Numbered from the stretch's first letter, positions 42,112 to 51,342 are shown. The stretch: DNA of 64,000 bases from DATAQC01 sp038238185 (GCA_038238185.1 JBBRXY010000007.1:1-64000); one strand, 5' to 3'. The notes: generated by a model not told the origin, from the sequence alone. Numbers and translations: made by a program.

Positions 42112-43146
42112 GTGGCAGTCCACATGAGGTTGCGACGGTCCCGTCAGGCACTGCGACGGCACTTGCTGGCATCGCCGGTGCGCCTTCCGGTCGTCCTGGT
42201 GGCCTTCGCCCTGGTCTACGGCACGACCGGCTACATGGTGCTGGAGGGCTTCGGGTTCGTCGACTCGCTGTACATGACCGTCACCACGCTTACCACCGTG
42301 GGCTTTGGGGAGGTGCATCCTCTCGGCACCGCCGGGCGGGTGTTCACGGTGTCGCTCATTGCGATCGGCCTCGGCGCGGTGTTCAGCCTGCTGGCCGTCT
42401 TGACGAGTCTGGTTGCGAGCGGTCAGCTTGGCCGTTCGCTCACGAGGAGGAGCATGCGCCAACGGATCGACGCCATGGAGGGCCATTTCGTCGTCTGCTC
42501 GTTCGGGCGCGTTGGGCGGGCCGCCGTGGAGGAGCTCACCGCCCAGGGGGCGGATGTGGTCGTCGTCGAGGCAATCGCCGCCCTCGAACCCGATCTGATC
42601 GAGGCCGGCGTCATCTACCTCCTCGAGGACCCCACGAGCGAGGACGTGCTGGAGCGGGCGGGGATCGCCCGGGCCAAGGCGCTCGTGTGTGCCGTCGACT
42701 CCGACTCGGTGAACGTCTACATCACCCTGCTGGCCCGAGCCCTGAACCCCGATCTGTTCATCATCGGTCGTGCCTCCAGCTCGGAGTCGGTCGACGCCCT
42801 GCGAAGGGCCGGAAGCGACCGGGTGGTCTCGCCCTACCGGCTGAGCGGGACCCGTATGGCCGCCCTCGCCCTGCGCCCGGCCATGCTCGAGTTCGTCGAC
42901 ATGGTGAGCGTTTCGCCCGATCTGCGAATCGAGGAACTGGTCGTTGGGGGCCGGTCGTCACTGGTCGGAGCGAGTGTGCGTGATGCCTGTGCCGACTACG
43001 ACGGCGTGATGGTCCTAGCCGTCCGGAGCCCCGACGGCAGCCTGCTCGTGCCGCCGCGAGCCGACACCACCCTGGCCGCCGCCGACCTTCTGATCGTCGT
43101 CGGACCCATAGGGGCACTCGGGAAGCTGGCCGACCGGGCCCGCTGA
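42112..43146 (+). CDS. Two-helix potassium channel with RCK (TrkA-N/TrkA-C) domains
   Basis: 344 residues. Two membrane helices flank the pore loop with selectivity filter TTVGFGE (61-67). After it comes an RCK/TrkA-N Rossmann domain (HFVVCSFGRVGRAAVEELTA), the NAD/nucleotide-binding GxGxxG variant, and a C-terminal TrkA-C domain (LRIEELVVGGRSSLVGASVR). This is the MthK/Kch-type layout in which RCK domains gate the pore in response to ligand. Start is GTG 42112 or ATG 42124. Confidence 0.9.
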   Translation: MAVHMRLRRSRQALRRHLLASPVRLPVVLVAFALVYGTTGYMVLEGFGFVDSLYMTVTTLTTVGFGEVHPLGTAGRVFTVSLIAIGLGAVFSLLAVLTSLVASGQLGRSLTRRSMRQRIDAMEGHFVVCSFGRVGRAAVEELTAQGADVVVVEAIAALEPDLIEAGVIYLLEDPTSEDVLERAGIARAKALVCAVDSDSVNVYITLLARALNPDLFIIGRASSSESVDALRRAGSDRVVSPYRLSGTRMAALALRPAMLEFVDMVSVSPDLRIEELVVGGRSSLVGASVRDACADYDGVMVLAVRSPDGSLLVPPRADTTLAAADLLIVVGPIGALGKLADRAR

Positions 43147-43195
43147 CGATCGCCGGACAGCGATATCCTGGGACCACCCGACCCAGGAGGTAACG

Positions 43196-43513
43196 GTGTT
43201 GCATGACCAGATGCTCCGGCCCGTGGAACGCCGGGTTCGCCACCTGGCCGCCGAGGGTGTCGACGATGCCGAGATCGGCCGCCGCTTCCATCGCAGCCCC
43301 GAGTGGGCCGGACGGGTGCGGGCCCTGACCGAAGTACCCCGGAACGGCGCCCGCCTCCAGGGCGATGTTCTCCGCCCGCTCGAGCGCCGGGTTCTGCGTT
43401 GGCGGGCCAGCGGTGCGGAGTACGACCAGATGTCAGCGCGCTTCCGTCGTTCCCCCGATTTCCTCCGCCAGGTGGAGTCGCTGGCCCACTACAAGCTGCG
43501 TCCGCCCGACTGA
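43196..43513 (+). CDS. Small protein with two helix-turn-helix-like repeats
   Basis: 105 residues, GTG start after a strong AGGAGGT ribosome site. It contains two similar halves: LRPVERRVRHLAAEGVDDAE then IGRRFHRSPEWAGRVRAL, and LRPLERRVLRWRASGAEYDQ then MSARFRRSPDFLRQVESL. Each half looks like a LuxR/sigma-4-type helix-turn-helix. An internal duplication is clear. DNA binding is inferred; no family name is known to me. It lies between the potassium channel and the FAD gene. Confidence 0.65.
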   Translation: MLHDQMLRPVERRVRHLAAEGVDDAEIGRRFHRSPEWAGRVRALTEVPRNGARLQGDVLRPLERRVLRWRASGAEYDQMSARFRRSPDFLRQVESLAHYKLRPPD

Positions 43514-43534
43514 TCGTCGCCAGCGGTGCCCTCC

Positions 43535-44746
43535 TCAGCAGGCGGCGAGGAGGTGGTGCCGCAGGGCCCACGCCAGCACGGCCCGGGCATCGACGGCGCC
43601 GAGCCCCTCCGCCTGGAGTCGGGCGAGCAGGACGATGCGCGGGATCGGGTCCGATGACAGGCGGGCGAGGTGCAGCAGGTCGAACGACCCGAGCCAGCGC
43701 GTCTGCGTTCCATCGGGAAGGCGCACGGCCTGGCCCGGCTGAATCACCCCGTCGATCACCAAGGGTGTCTCCACGATGGAAGCGGCGAACCGCACCACGT
43801 CGGGCGGCGGCCCGGCTTCCGGCGCTTCCTCGAGGAGCGTCGCGTCGCTGGCTCGGGCGTGGATAGCGCGGCGCGCTCCGAGGTGGCGGCGGTGCTCACC
43901 GGCGACCAGCTCGGTGTAGTAGTCGGCCGCCTGGTCGTGGCGAGCGGGGTCGTCGGCCCAGTTGGCGACGACCGCGGCTGCGGCAATGGCCGACGCGAGG
44001 GCGAACCGGATACCGGCACCGGCGACAGGGTCATGGGCGAGGGCCGCGTCGCCGACAGCGATGCGCCGCCCGTCCACCGGGTGCAGGGCCCGCTGGACCC
44101 GGGCGGCACGGCGCCCCCGGGGCATCATCTCGTCGGGGTCCAGCCCGAGTCGTCTGAGGGCGTGCGCGGCGAGAACTCGATCGACGGCATCGGCGCCGTC
44201 GACGACCACCGCGGCCCACGTCGTCGAGGGGGTACCGAGGCGGTAGGCCCACCACTGGTCGCCCTGCACCATCCGCAGGGCGAGGTCGGTACGGGGAGGC
44301 CCCTGGAACTGGCGAGCCACATCGTGGCTGTCGGTGACCAGTGGTCTGGACCACGCCGCCGCCCGCCCGGTGGCGTCGATTACCGCGTGAGCCGACGGGG
44401 CCAGCGCCGAGGCCGGGGGCAACCTGGGCACCTCGGCCACCATCGCCCCGCGCTCTCGCGCCCGGTCGAGGAAGGCTTCGGCCAGGGCGCGTCGCTCGAC
44501 GTGCAACATGGGTGGCGACCGACCATCGCTCCCAACCGCCACACCACCGGCGTCGATGACCAGCTGCGGTTCGCCGAGGATGTCGAGGAGGTCGAGGGCC
44601 CGCTGGGGCAACGCCTCGATGCTGTCCCCGGCGGCGCCGGGTCGCACGAGAAGGCGGACCCCCAGGCCCAGCTCGCGCAGGCGAATGGCTGTGGCCGTGG
44701 CGGCGATCCCGCCTCCGGCGACGATGACCTCGGGGGCTGATGACAT
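43535..44746 (-). CDS. FAD-dependent oxidoreductase, LodB/QhpG-like
   Basis: 403 residues. The N-terminal FAD-binding motif is EVIVAGGGIAATATAIRLRE, and the second FAD region GDAALAHDPVAGAGIRFALA is that of flavin monooxygenases and tryptophan halogenase-like enzymes. LodB and QhpG, which hydroxylate a protein tryptophan during CTQ cofactor formation, belong to this group; the link here rests on neighbours rather than a diagnostic residue. It is divergent from the LodA-like operon with 60 bp between starts, so both sides may share a control region. Confidence 0.75.
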   Translation of the reverse strand: MSSAPEVIVAGGGIAATATAIRLRELGLGVRLLVRPGAAGDSIEALPQRALDLLDILGEPQLVIDAGGVAVGSDGRSPPMLHVERRALAEAFLDRARERGAMVAEVPRLPPASALAPSAHAVIDATGRAAAWSRPLVTDSHDVARQFQGPPRTDLALRMVQGDQWWAYRLGTPSTTWAAVVVDGADAVDRVLAAHALRRLGLDPDEMMPRGRRAARVQRALHPVDGRRIAVGDAALAHDPVAGAGIRFALASAIAAAAVVANWADDPARHDQAADYYTELVAGEHRRHLGARRAIHARASDATLLEEAPEAGPPPDVVRFAASIVETPLVIDGVIQPGQAVRLPDGTQTRWLGSFDLLHLARLSSDPIPRIVLLARLQAEGLGAVDARAVLAWALRHHLLAAC

Positions 44747-44806
44747 CGGAGGACCGATCTTCTACAGTACGGAAAATCCGGTTGGCCAGACCGAGGAGGC
44801 GGGCTG

Positions 44807-46549
44807 ATGACACGACGAGCGGGTGTGCACGCTCTGTTCTTCACACCGCCGATGGCGGTTGCCCGCCTCGGCGGCAGCGACACGCCACTCGACGCCTACG
44901 TGTGGCGCGAGGACCCCACCACCGAGGGGGGTGGACTCACCTCGCTGGAGCCGGCCGTCTCGCTACGGGTGGAAGCCGACGGGTCCGTCACATCGTTCCG
45001 GCCCACCGAGATCGTGTTCCGTGACGGCGATCTGTTGCGACCGGTGGCCCCCTTCCTCGAGCTGTGGGTCGAGTACGACGACGGCACCACCGAAGCTCTC
45101 ACCGCCACCCGCCTCGCCGAGCTGGGTGGCTCACTCGACGGCGTTCACCATCGCGTCGCCGCCGCCAATGCCAAGGCGGGCCGCCGCAGCGGCGATCCCG
45201 CCTGCGCCTTCGCCGCCGTCGTCGACATCGACCAGGCGACCAATGAGGCCGTCGAGTTGCTGGCCACGAGCGTCGGTGAGCGCCCCCTGGTGCCCGCCGG
45301 CCATCCGATCCCCCTCGGACGGATCCAGGCCATCCGCCCCATCGCCGCCGCTCCCGATCAGCGCGGGGTCGACACCGACGTGCTGCGGCTGCGATTCACC
45401 CCGGCCAAAGGCCTGGTGTACGGGCCGCCGACGGCGGTCGAGGGGGTCTATGACGCAGGCGGCGCGGGACGCCAGCTCCACCATCAGATCGTCCCGCCCG
45501 AGCGGCGGATCCTCAATCAGGACTCGGCCTGGGCGGAGTACACCCTGAACCGCCCCGAGCTGCGCCACCCGTCGCCGGCCGACACTTACGACGGGAGCGG
45601 CGACCCCACGTCGCCCGACGACCGTTCGTGGGGCGTGGTCGACGACACCTGCGACGTGATGGTCACCACTACCGTGGCCCTCGGTGGCGCCACCCATGTG
45701 GCCCAGACCCGTGTTTTCGTGGGGCCGCCCGACTACGGCCCCGACAAGCGTCCGTTCGTCTCCCTGGTCGACGACCTACTCGACCGCACCCAGCCCGACA
45801 TCGGCTCCGATGGCCCTCTCGGCCCGGCCGGCGAGGGGGATCCTCTGGCCTCCCTCGAGGTGGCCGATCTCCTCCGCCGGGTCTTCGAGACGGTGAGCCT
45901 CGACAACATCGACCTCCAGCGTCGACGGGGCTTGCGGGAGAACGAGCTCAACCGCGACGCGCTGCTGGCCGCTGCCGACGACCAGGGCACGGGCGCATCC
46001 CTCCGTGCCCGCTACGCCGTCGACCCCGCCACCGTTGAGCCTCCTCGCGCCGACAAGGCCTCGATGACCAACGACGATGTCGGCTACCGGGCCGGCGACC
46101 GCCACCAGTTGCACACCGATACCCGACTGCCGTTCAGCGTCCTGGGCCGCGAGGCCCACGTCGAGCTGACTGCGATGCCGGTGCTCCTCGACTTCTTGGC
46201 CAACAACGCCGACCGGGTGCGACGGCTGATCCGGCCTCCGTACGCCCTGGTTCGCGAGTCGGAGCCTTCCGATGCCCGCCAGGCTGCCGGGCTTCGGCGG
46301 CCTTGGGACGCCGATGCCCGGGTCCACGACATGCGCATGCCCCCCTACATGCGCGACTCCGACGCGTCGCCCCTGTCGCTGACCCATCGCCAGTACACGC
46401 AGCTCATGAGCCTGGTGGACCAGCTGGCCGGTCCCGCTCGGCGCCCGGAGGCGCTCGAGGCCGAAGGGGTGACCAGCGCCGACGAGCTGTTCGTCGCCTT
46501 CCGCCGTAGCGACCTCACCGCCGACGTCCCCGTGCCCGCCGGCCCATGA
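44807..46549 (+). CDS. LodA N-terminal-like protein of a putative protein-derived-cofactor operon
   Basis: 580 residues, ATG after GAGGAGG. The opening FFTPPMAVARLGGSDTPLDA recalls the IGIARVGNS start of LodA/GoxA CTQ-dependent oxidases, followed by a beta-rich region (PTEIVFRDGDLLRPVAPFLE, LWVEYDDG). The C-terminus (RMPPYMRDSDASPLSLTHRQ, YTQLMSLVDQLAG) recalls the LodA MPxxxGD...LTxxQYxxL segment. The Cys/Trp pair that forms CTQ in LodA is not obvious here; it may sit in the third gene. No signal peptide. Its stop overlaps the radical SAM start (ATGA). The family relation is my recollection and needs a profile search. Confidence 0.65.
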   Translation: MTRRAGVHALFFTPPMAVARLGGSDTPLDAYVWREDPTTEGGGLTSLEPAVSLRVEADGSVTSFRPTEIVFRDGDLLRPVAPFLELWVEYDDGTTEALTATRLAELGGSLDGVHHRVAAANAKAGRRSGDPACAFAAVVDIDQATNEAVELLATSVGERPLVPAGHPIPLGRIQAIRPIAAAPDQRGVDTDVLRLRFTPAKGLVYGPPTAVEGVYDAGGAGRQLHHQIVPPERRILNQDSAWAEYTLNRPELRHPSPADTYDGSGDPTSPDDRSWGVVDDTCDVMVTTTVALGGATHVAQTRVFVGPPDYGPDKRPFVSLVDDLLDRTQPDIGSDGPLGPAGEGDPLASLEVADLLRRVFETVSLDNIDLQRRRGLRENELNRDALLAAADDQGTGASLRARYAVDPATVEPPRADKASMTNDDVGYRAGDRHQLHTDTRLPFSVLGREAHVELTAMPVLLDFLANNADRVRRLIRPPYALVRESEPSDARQAAGLRRPWDADARVHDMRMPPYMRDSDASPLSLTHRQYTQLMSLVDQLAGPARRPEALEAEGVTSADELFVAFRRSDLTADVPVPAGP

Positions 46550-47901
46550 CCACCGTCGAGTCCGACCGCTGGACGCCCGTCACCCTGGGGGTCCGGCATG
46601 GGGAGGATCCCGGCGGCAGCGGCGAGCCGCCCTGGTTCCACCTGGTGCCGGGCACGCGACCGTTGGCGTGGCTGGTGGGCGGGTCCCAGCTCTTTGAGGT
46701 GACACAGTCGGACTTCGACCGCTTGGCCGCGGGTGACGCGGCCCTGGTCGCGGCGCTGAGCGACATGGCCGTCGCCGGTCCGACGGGGCCGGCTTCGCCG
46801 CCCGAACCGCCGACGGCGGTGTCTCTCGCCCTGGCCCAGTCGTGCAACCTGTCGTGCTCGTACTGCTACGCCGATTCCGGCCAGTTCGGCGGCCCGGCCC
46901 GGCGGATGCCGGTCGATGTCGCCCGTCGTGCCGTCGACAATCTGGTCGAAGGAGCCGACGGCCGACGGGTCACGCTCGGCTTCATCGGCGGCGAGGTGCT
47001 CCTGCATCGCGAGGCGTTGCACGACGTGGTCGCCTACGCCGAGGACCGGGCAGGTGCCGCGGGCATCCCCATCGGCTTCTCGATCACCACCAACGGCACC
47101 CTTGTCACACCGGCCGACGTGGCCTTGTTCCGTTCCCACTCCTTCGCCGTCACCGTCAGCCTCGACGGCGGTGCCGGCGTCAACGATGCCCACCGGCGAT
47201 CCCGACGGGGCGGAGGGAGCTTCGAACGAGCCGTCGCCGGCGTGGCCGAGCTGTTGGCCGACCCGGGTCTGGCCAAGGTCGCCGCCCGGTCCACGGTCAC
47301 GCGCCACGACCTTACGGTGCAGGAGCGGGTGGAGGCGCTGGGGGCGGTGGGCTTCGCCGAGGTCGGCGTGAGCCCTTTGCGCACCGGACCCGATCGCCAG
47401 GCGCGATTCGCAGCTACCGACTGGGCGCCGTTCCTCGCCGAAATGGTCCGGGCGGCCGACGCCGAGATGGAACGCATCGCCGCCGGGCACCCGCCACGGT
47501 TCACCAATCTCTCCACCGGCCTGAGGGAGATCCACCGGGGCTCGGCCCGACCACTGCCGTGCGGCTCGGCCCTCAGCTACGTGGCCGTCGGCGCCGACGG
47601 CGACTACTGGACCTGCCACCGTACCGTCGACAACCCCGCCTACCGGCTCGGCGACCTCGACGAAGGACTCTCGGCGACCGCTCGGCAGTCGTTCCTTGAT
47701 CGTCGTCAGGTCGATGCCACCGAACCCTGCCGGTCGTGCTGGGCCCGTTACCTGTGCGGCGGCGGTTGCCACGCCGAGGTCGACGAGGTGGGCAGGGAGG
47801 GCTGCGACTACATCCGGGGGTGGCTGGAGCACTGCATCTCGCTCTACGCCGAGTGCCAGGCCCGCCGCCCCGAACTGCTGCGAGCGATGGGAGTCTCATG
47901 A
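46546..47901 (+). CDS. Radical SAM/SPASM protein-maturation enzyme
   Basis: 451 residues. The 4Fe-4S site for S-adenosylmethionine is SCNLSCSYCYAD (Cys100, 104, 107, the CX3CX2C pattern). The SPASM domain near the C-terminus has PCGSALSYVAVGADGDYWTC and EPCRSCWARYLCGGGCHAEV, with further cysteines in CDYIRGWLEHC for auxiliary clusters. Enzymes of this architecture, such as QhpD, AnSME and thioether-forming SPASM proteins, modify a protein or peptide partner. An N-terminal region of about 85 residues could bind that partner. The overlaps with genes on both sides (ATGA twice) argue that one of them encodes the substrate. Confidence 0.9.
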   Translation: MTTVESDRWTPVTLGVRHGEDPGGSGEPPWFHLVPGTRPLAWLVGGSQLFEVTQSDFDRLAAGDAALVAALSDMAVAGPTGPASPPEPPTAVSLALAQSCNLSCSYCYADSGQFGGPARRMPVDVARRAVDNLVEGADGRRVTLGFIGGEVLLHREALHDVVAYAEDRAGAAGIPIGFSITTNGTLVTPADVALFRSHSFAVTVSLDGGAGVNDAHRRSRRGGGSFERAVAGVAELLADPGLAKVAARSTVTRHDLTVQERVEALGAVGFAEVGVSPLRTGPDRQARFAATDWAPFLAEMVRAADAEMERIAAGHPPRFTNLSTGLREIHRGSARPLPCGSALSYVAVGADGDYWTCHRTVDNPAYRLGDLDEGLSATARQSFLDRRQVDATEPCRSCWARYLCGGGCHAEVDEVGREGCDYIRGWLEHCISLYAECQARRPELLRAMGVS

Positions 47902-49631
47902 GCGGTCGTTTCGTCCCCCTCAACCTCAGCGCCCGGCTGCAGCAGTCGGCCACCGGCAACCCAGCCGCGGCCCGGCTGGCGAGTGGGGTGGCCAACTGCT
48001 TCCCCGGCCTCGAGTTCGACCATCGCAACCTCGACCGCCGGTTCTTTCCCGGCTTGGTGGTGGAGTTCGCCGACCCCCTCGTGGCCCAACCGTCCATGGG
48101 TGGGGTGGTGACCCTCGTCGATCTCGACGATCCCGTGCTGGACGACGCTGCTGTCACCCATCCGGAGCTCCCCGACGATCTGGCTGCCCTGGCGGCCGAC
48201 ATGACAGCCGACCCCCGGGCCTGGTGGATCGTGCGGATCGTCCAGGGCGGTGTGGTCATCGATCCGCAAACCATCAAGGGCCTCGAGCTCGACTCGCTCG
48301 GCACCTGGCGCATCGTCCGGTCACTGGAACCCGGACCCGTGCAGCTGGTGCTCAACCGCTTCGGCGACGACGGCGTGGCCGCGGGCGAGGTCACCCTCGA
48401 CGGCCCCCGTCGCGCCTATCTGGCGGCCGGCGACTCCATCGACGCCGGCTATGCCCCCGGCGAACTCACCCAGAGCCTGTGCTCGCCCTGGCAACACGAC
48501 TTCCGGGACTGTGGCTGCTATTACTGGGCCTCCAACCACCCCGACATCGCCATCGAGGCGGTGCAGCCGGGCGAGGAGCCGGGGGTACCGCCGCCGCCCG
48601 GCACCGGCTGGGTCAACTGGCTTCGGGCCCGCCCCCCTCGCGACAATGTCCCCGAGCTGGGTTACTACGAGATCAGCGAGCGCTATCAGGACCTCGCCGT
48701 AGTGTTGCGGGATCGGGAGTCGGCCGACCCGTACCGGCCGGACACCGCCGAGGCGGCCGTGCCCTACGCCACGACCGACGAGCTGGTGGCCGAGCTTCGC
48801 GATGGCCTGGCCCCCCTCGAGCATGCCCTCACCCTCGAGTACCTGTACGCCTGGTCGTCGGTGCGTTCACCCCAGGAGGTGGCGGCACTCTCCGACGGCG
48901 ATCTGGCCGACAGTCTCCCGCTCCGGTTCCGTGCCGACCCCGCCCATCCCCTCGACGGTGTGTCCGACCGCCCCGGCGACATCACCTACCTTCGCAGCCG
49001 GCTGCGCCGCGACGTCACCTTCCTCCGCGAACAGCTCCGGTCCACCGCTATCAGCGAGATGAGGCACCTGTCGTGGGTCAACCTCCTCCTGCGCAAGCTG
49101 GCGGCCATGGGCATCGGCACCCCCTACGCGCCCGCCCTGGGCATCGCCACCGACATCCCCGCCGGACTACCGGGCGCCACCCGGCCGGCGGCCCTGCGGC
49201 CGTTGGTCCACGCCACGGTGGCCGACTTCGAGGCGGTCGAGCGACCGACCGGCGGACTCGACGGCCTCTATGCCCGGGTTCGGGCCACGCTCGACACGCC
49301 CGAGCTCGGCGGCGAGCTCTACGACATCGCCAGCCGCATCGTCGACGACGGCGTCGACCACTACAGCTCGTTCCGGCGCATGGCGATGATCGTCGACGTC
49401 TACGACCAGCCGTCGCCGCCGCACCTGCGGCCCGGCTTCACCCTCGCACCCCGCACCGAGCCGAAGGTGGCCCGCGCCCTGCAGGCCCAGCGCGGGATCA
49501 TGACGCTGCTGACGCTGGGGTACTCGGGCGACCCGTCCCAGATCGCCGAGGCCCGCGGCCTCATGCTGGCGGGGTTGGAGGGGGCGATCGACTCGTCGGC
49601 CCGCCAGGGCTTCGGGGTGCCGTTGTTCTGA
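47898..49631 (+). CDS. LodA-like and ferritin-like two-domain protein, probable radical SAM substrate
   Basis: 577 residues. The N-terminal part (about 1-270) has VANCFPGLEFDHRNLDRRFF and a cysteine-rich LCSPWQHDFRDCGCYYWASN (Cys195, 205, 207; Trp198, 210), resembling the PWQxD...C region of LodA-like proteins; Trp238 and Trp241 follow. The C-terminal part is ferritin-like: EHALTLEYLYA (Glu309), ISEMRHL (Glu387, His390) and VDDGVDHYSSF, a plausible diiron site. The cysteine and tryptophan cluster is the natural target for the upstream radical SAM enzyme and the divergent FAD enzyme. Activity unknown; ATG overlaps the radical SAM stop. Confidence 0.7.
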   Translation: MSGRFVPLNLSARLQQSATGNPAAARLASGVANCFPGLEFDHRNLDRRFFPGLVVEFADPLVAQPSMGGVVTLVDLDDPVLDDAAVTHPELPDDLAALAADMTADPRAWWIVRIVQGGVVIDPQTIKGLELDSLGTWRIVRSLEPGPVQLVLNRFGDDGVAAGEVTLDGPRRAYLAAGDSIDAGYAPGELTQSLCSPWQHDFRDCGCYYWASNHPDIAIEAVQPGEEPGVPPPPGTGWVNWLRARPPRDNVPELGYYEISERYQDLAVVLRDRESADPYRPDTAEAAVPYATTDELVAELRDGLAPLEHALTLEYLYAWSSVRSPQEVAALSDGDLADSLPLRFRADPAHPLDGVSDRPGDITYLRSRLRRDVTFLREQLRSTAISEMRHLSWVNLLLRKLAAMGIGTPYAPALGIATDIPAGLPGATRPAALRPLVHATVADFEAVERPTGGLDGLYARVRATLDTPELGGELYDIASRIVDDGVDHYSSFRRMAMIVDVYDQPSPPHLRPGFTLAPRTEPKVARALQAQRGIMTLLTLGYSGDPSQIAEARGLMLAGLEGAIDSSARQGFGVPLF

Positions 49632-49686
49632 GTTGCCGTTCCGGCTCTGCCGCCCGCTCGGAGTGCCGGCCGGATCGCCCCGGGGG

Positions 49687-50427
49687 TTACGAGCGGACGA
49701 AGCGCCTGCCGACGATCTTGGTGGATGCCAGCAGGGCGAGGGCCAGTCCGAGCAGGGCGACGGTGGTGCCTCCCGAGTCGTTGGCTCGCAGGCGCAGGGC
49801 CTGGCTGAACCCGATCGGTGACTCGTTGGCGTCGGGGGTTGCCGGTGTCTCGACGACCGACGAGGCGCTGGTGCCGGCCGGAGCCGAATCGGTACTCCCG
49901 CCGACGGCGATACCCGAGGTACTGGCCTCGCCGCCCACGGCGGCACCCGCCGAGGCGTGGGCGGCGTCGCCTGCGCCGGGGGAAGCCTGAGCGGCGTTGG
50001 TGGAGACCTGGGCCGATCGGGAGGCAACGGCCGTCCCGCCGCCGGAACCGGACCCGGATGCGGTGGGCGAGGCCACCGCATTGCTCGACGTCACCGAGGC
50101 GGTGCTGGGACTCCCGCCGGAATCACCTGAGATGGCCACGGGCTCGCTGGTGGAGATGGCCGTGGCATCGCCCGTGTTCCCGCTGTTTGAGGCGGACGAG
50201 CTGGCGGTGGAGGGCCCGGAGTTGCCGGAGGTGGCCGTGGGGTTGGCTGCGACGTTCGAGTCTCCCGCCGCGCCTCCGCCGGCGGTGCCGGTGGTGGCAC
50301 TGCCACCCCCGGTGCTCGATTGGGTCGGCCCTGCGAACGCAGGGGAGGCGAAGAACAGAACCGTGGTCATCGCCGCCGCTGTCGCCAGCAACGAAACGAT
50401 CGACCGCCGTTGTGTCGTCTCTGCCAT
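49687..50427 (-). CDS. Secreted or surface-anchored Ser/Gly/Ala-rich protein
   Basis: 246 residues from ATG 50427. A Sec signal peptide (SIVSLLATAAAMTTVLFFAS, cleavage near SPAFA-GP) is followed by about 170 residues of S, G, A, T and N with repeats such as GNSGNTGDA. The C-terminus has a membrane helix (TVALLGLALALLASTKIVG) and basic RRFVRS. There is no LPxTG motif, so a single-pass membrane anchor is likely. It resembles actinobacterial surface proteins of unknown function. It is convergent with the LodA-like operon and divergent from the next gene. Confidence 0.7.
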   Translation of the reverse strand: MAETTQRRSIVSLLATAAAMTTVLFFASPAFAGPTQSSTGGGSATTGTAGGGAAGDSNVAANPTATSGNSGPSTASSSASNSGNTGDATAISTSEPVAISGDSGGSPSTASVTSSNAVASPTASGSGSGGGTAVASRSAQVSTNAAQASPGAGDAAHASAGAAVGGEASTSGIAVGGSTDSAPAGTSASSVVETPATPDANESPIGFSQALRLRANDSGGTTVALLGLALALLASTKIVGRRFVRS

Positions 50428-50572
50428 AAACCCGACCCTCCGCGATTGAACAAGCTCCGAACGCACAACCCTATCTCCCTCGGCCCGGTCGGGGGCACCT
50501 CGGCGGCCTGCCAATCACCGGATGACCAGGAGCTATCGTTTTCGACGACGTGAACAGGGGAAGCCTCCAACG

Positions 50573-51205
50573 ATGAGCAGCCTGTGGTTGGTCGACATCG
50601 AAAATCCCCTTCTCACCGAGGCGGCGCTGGCCCGTATCGACGACGAGGCCGGTCCTGACCGCCTGACCTGGAACACCTTCCAGACTCTGGCCCTCTGGGA
50701 CCCCGACGTCTGGGTACCCCGGTTCGTCGAGGTGGCATGCGGCGAGGGCAGCCCCTTCGAGGCCCTGGAGTGGTCGGGGTCGTCCGTCCGGCCCTGGGGA
50801 GCGTCGCTCGCCCACCCGGGTGCCGCCGACGTGGTGATCGAGGGTCCCGAAGCCCTCATCCTGGCCGTCGCCACCATGGATCCCGACCCCCCGGTCGACG
50901 TGCTCCGGGCCGCCGCCCTGGAGTCCCTCGGTCATACCGTGGGTCCGAGCCACCAAGTGGGCCTCGTCATCGTCGTCCCCCCGGGCACCCCCGACCTCGG
51001 TCCGTGGCTCGAGGTGGCCGCAGAAGACCAGCCTGCCCACGACGGGCTTGTCGAGCTGATCCCCGGCTCCAGCGGGTGGATCACCTGGCGGGAGCTGGCC
51101 GAGTTGGCCCTCGACCTTGCCGAGGAGTCCGACGAGCTCCGGGGCGAAGCGGTACACCGTCTCGTGAGCCAGGTCCAGGCCCGATTCCCCGACGCCGAAC
51201 TGTGA
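50573..51205 (+). CDS. Conserved hypothetical protein
   Basis: 210 residues from ATG 50573, no signal peptide or membrane helix. It alternates beta strands and helices: ALILAVATMDPDPPVDVLRA, VGLVIVVPPGTPDLGPWLEV and a C-terminal helix ELAELALDLAEESDELRGEA. I do not recognise a family. Codon use and GC look like the neighbourhood. It stands between the Ser/Gly-rich gene and the degraded island. Confidence 0.65.
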   Translation: MSSLWLVDIENPLLTEAALARIDDEAGPDRLTWNTFQTLALWDPDVWVPRFVEVACGEGSPFEALEWSGSSVRPWGASLAHPGAADVVIEGPEALILAVATMDPDPPVDVLRAAALESLGHTVGPSHQVGLVIVVPPGTPDLGPWLEVAAEDQPAHDGLVELIPGSSGWITWRELAELALDLAEESDELRGEAVHRLVSQVQARFPDAEL

Positions 51206-51342
51206 GAGCCACCCGCTAGAGCCGACTTCGCCGGCGGGGCCGCCGGCACTTTTTCGGCCCTGCGCCCCGGTTGTAGCGTTTGCTTCACCTCGGTCGCCGG
51301 GGCACGGCGGCCCTCTGGGCCTGGTCGTTCGTCGGAGGTCGA

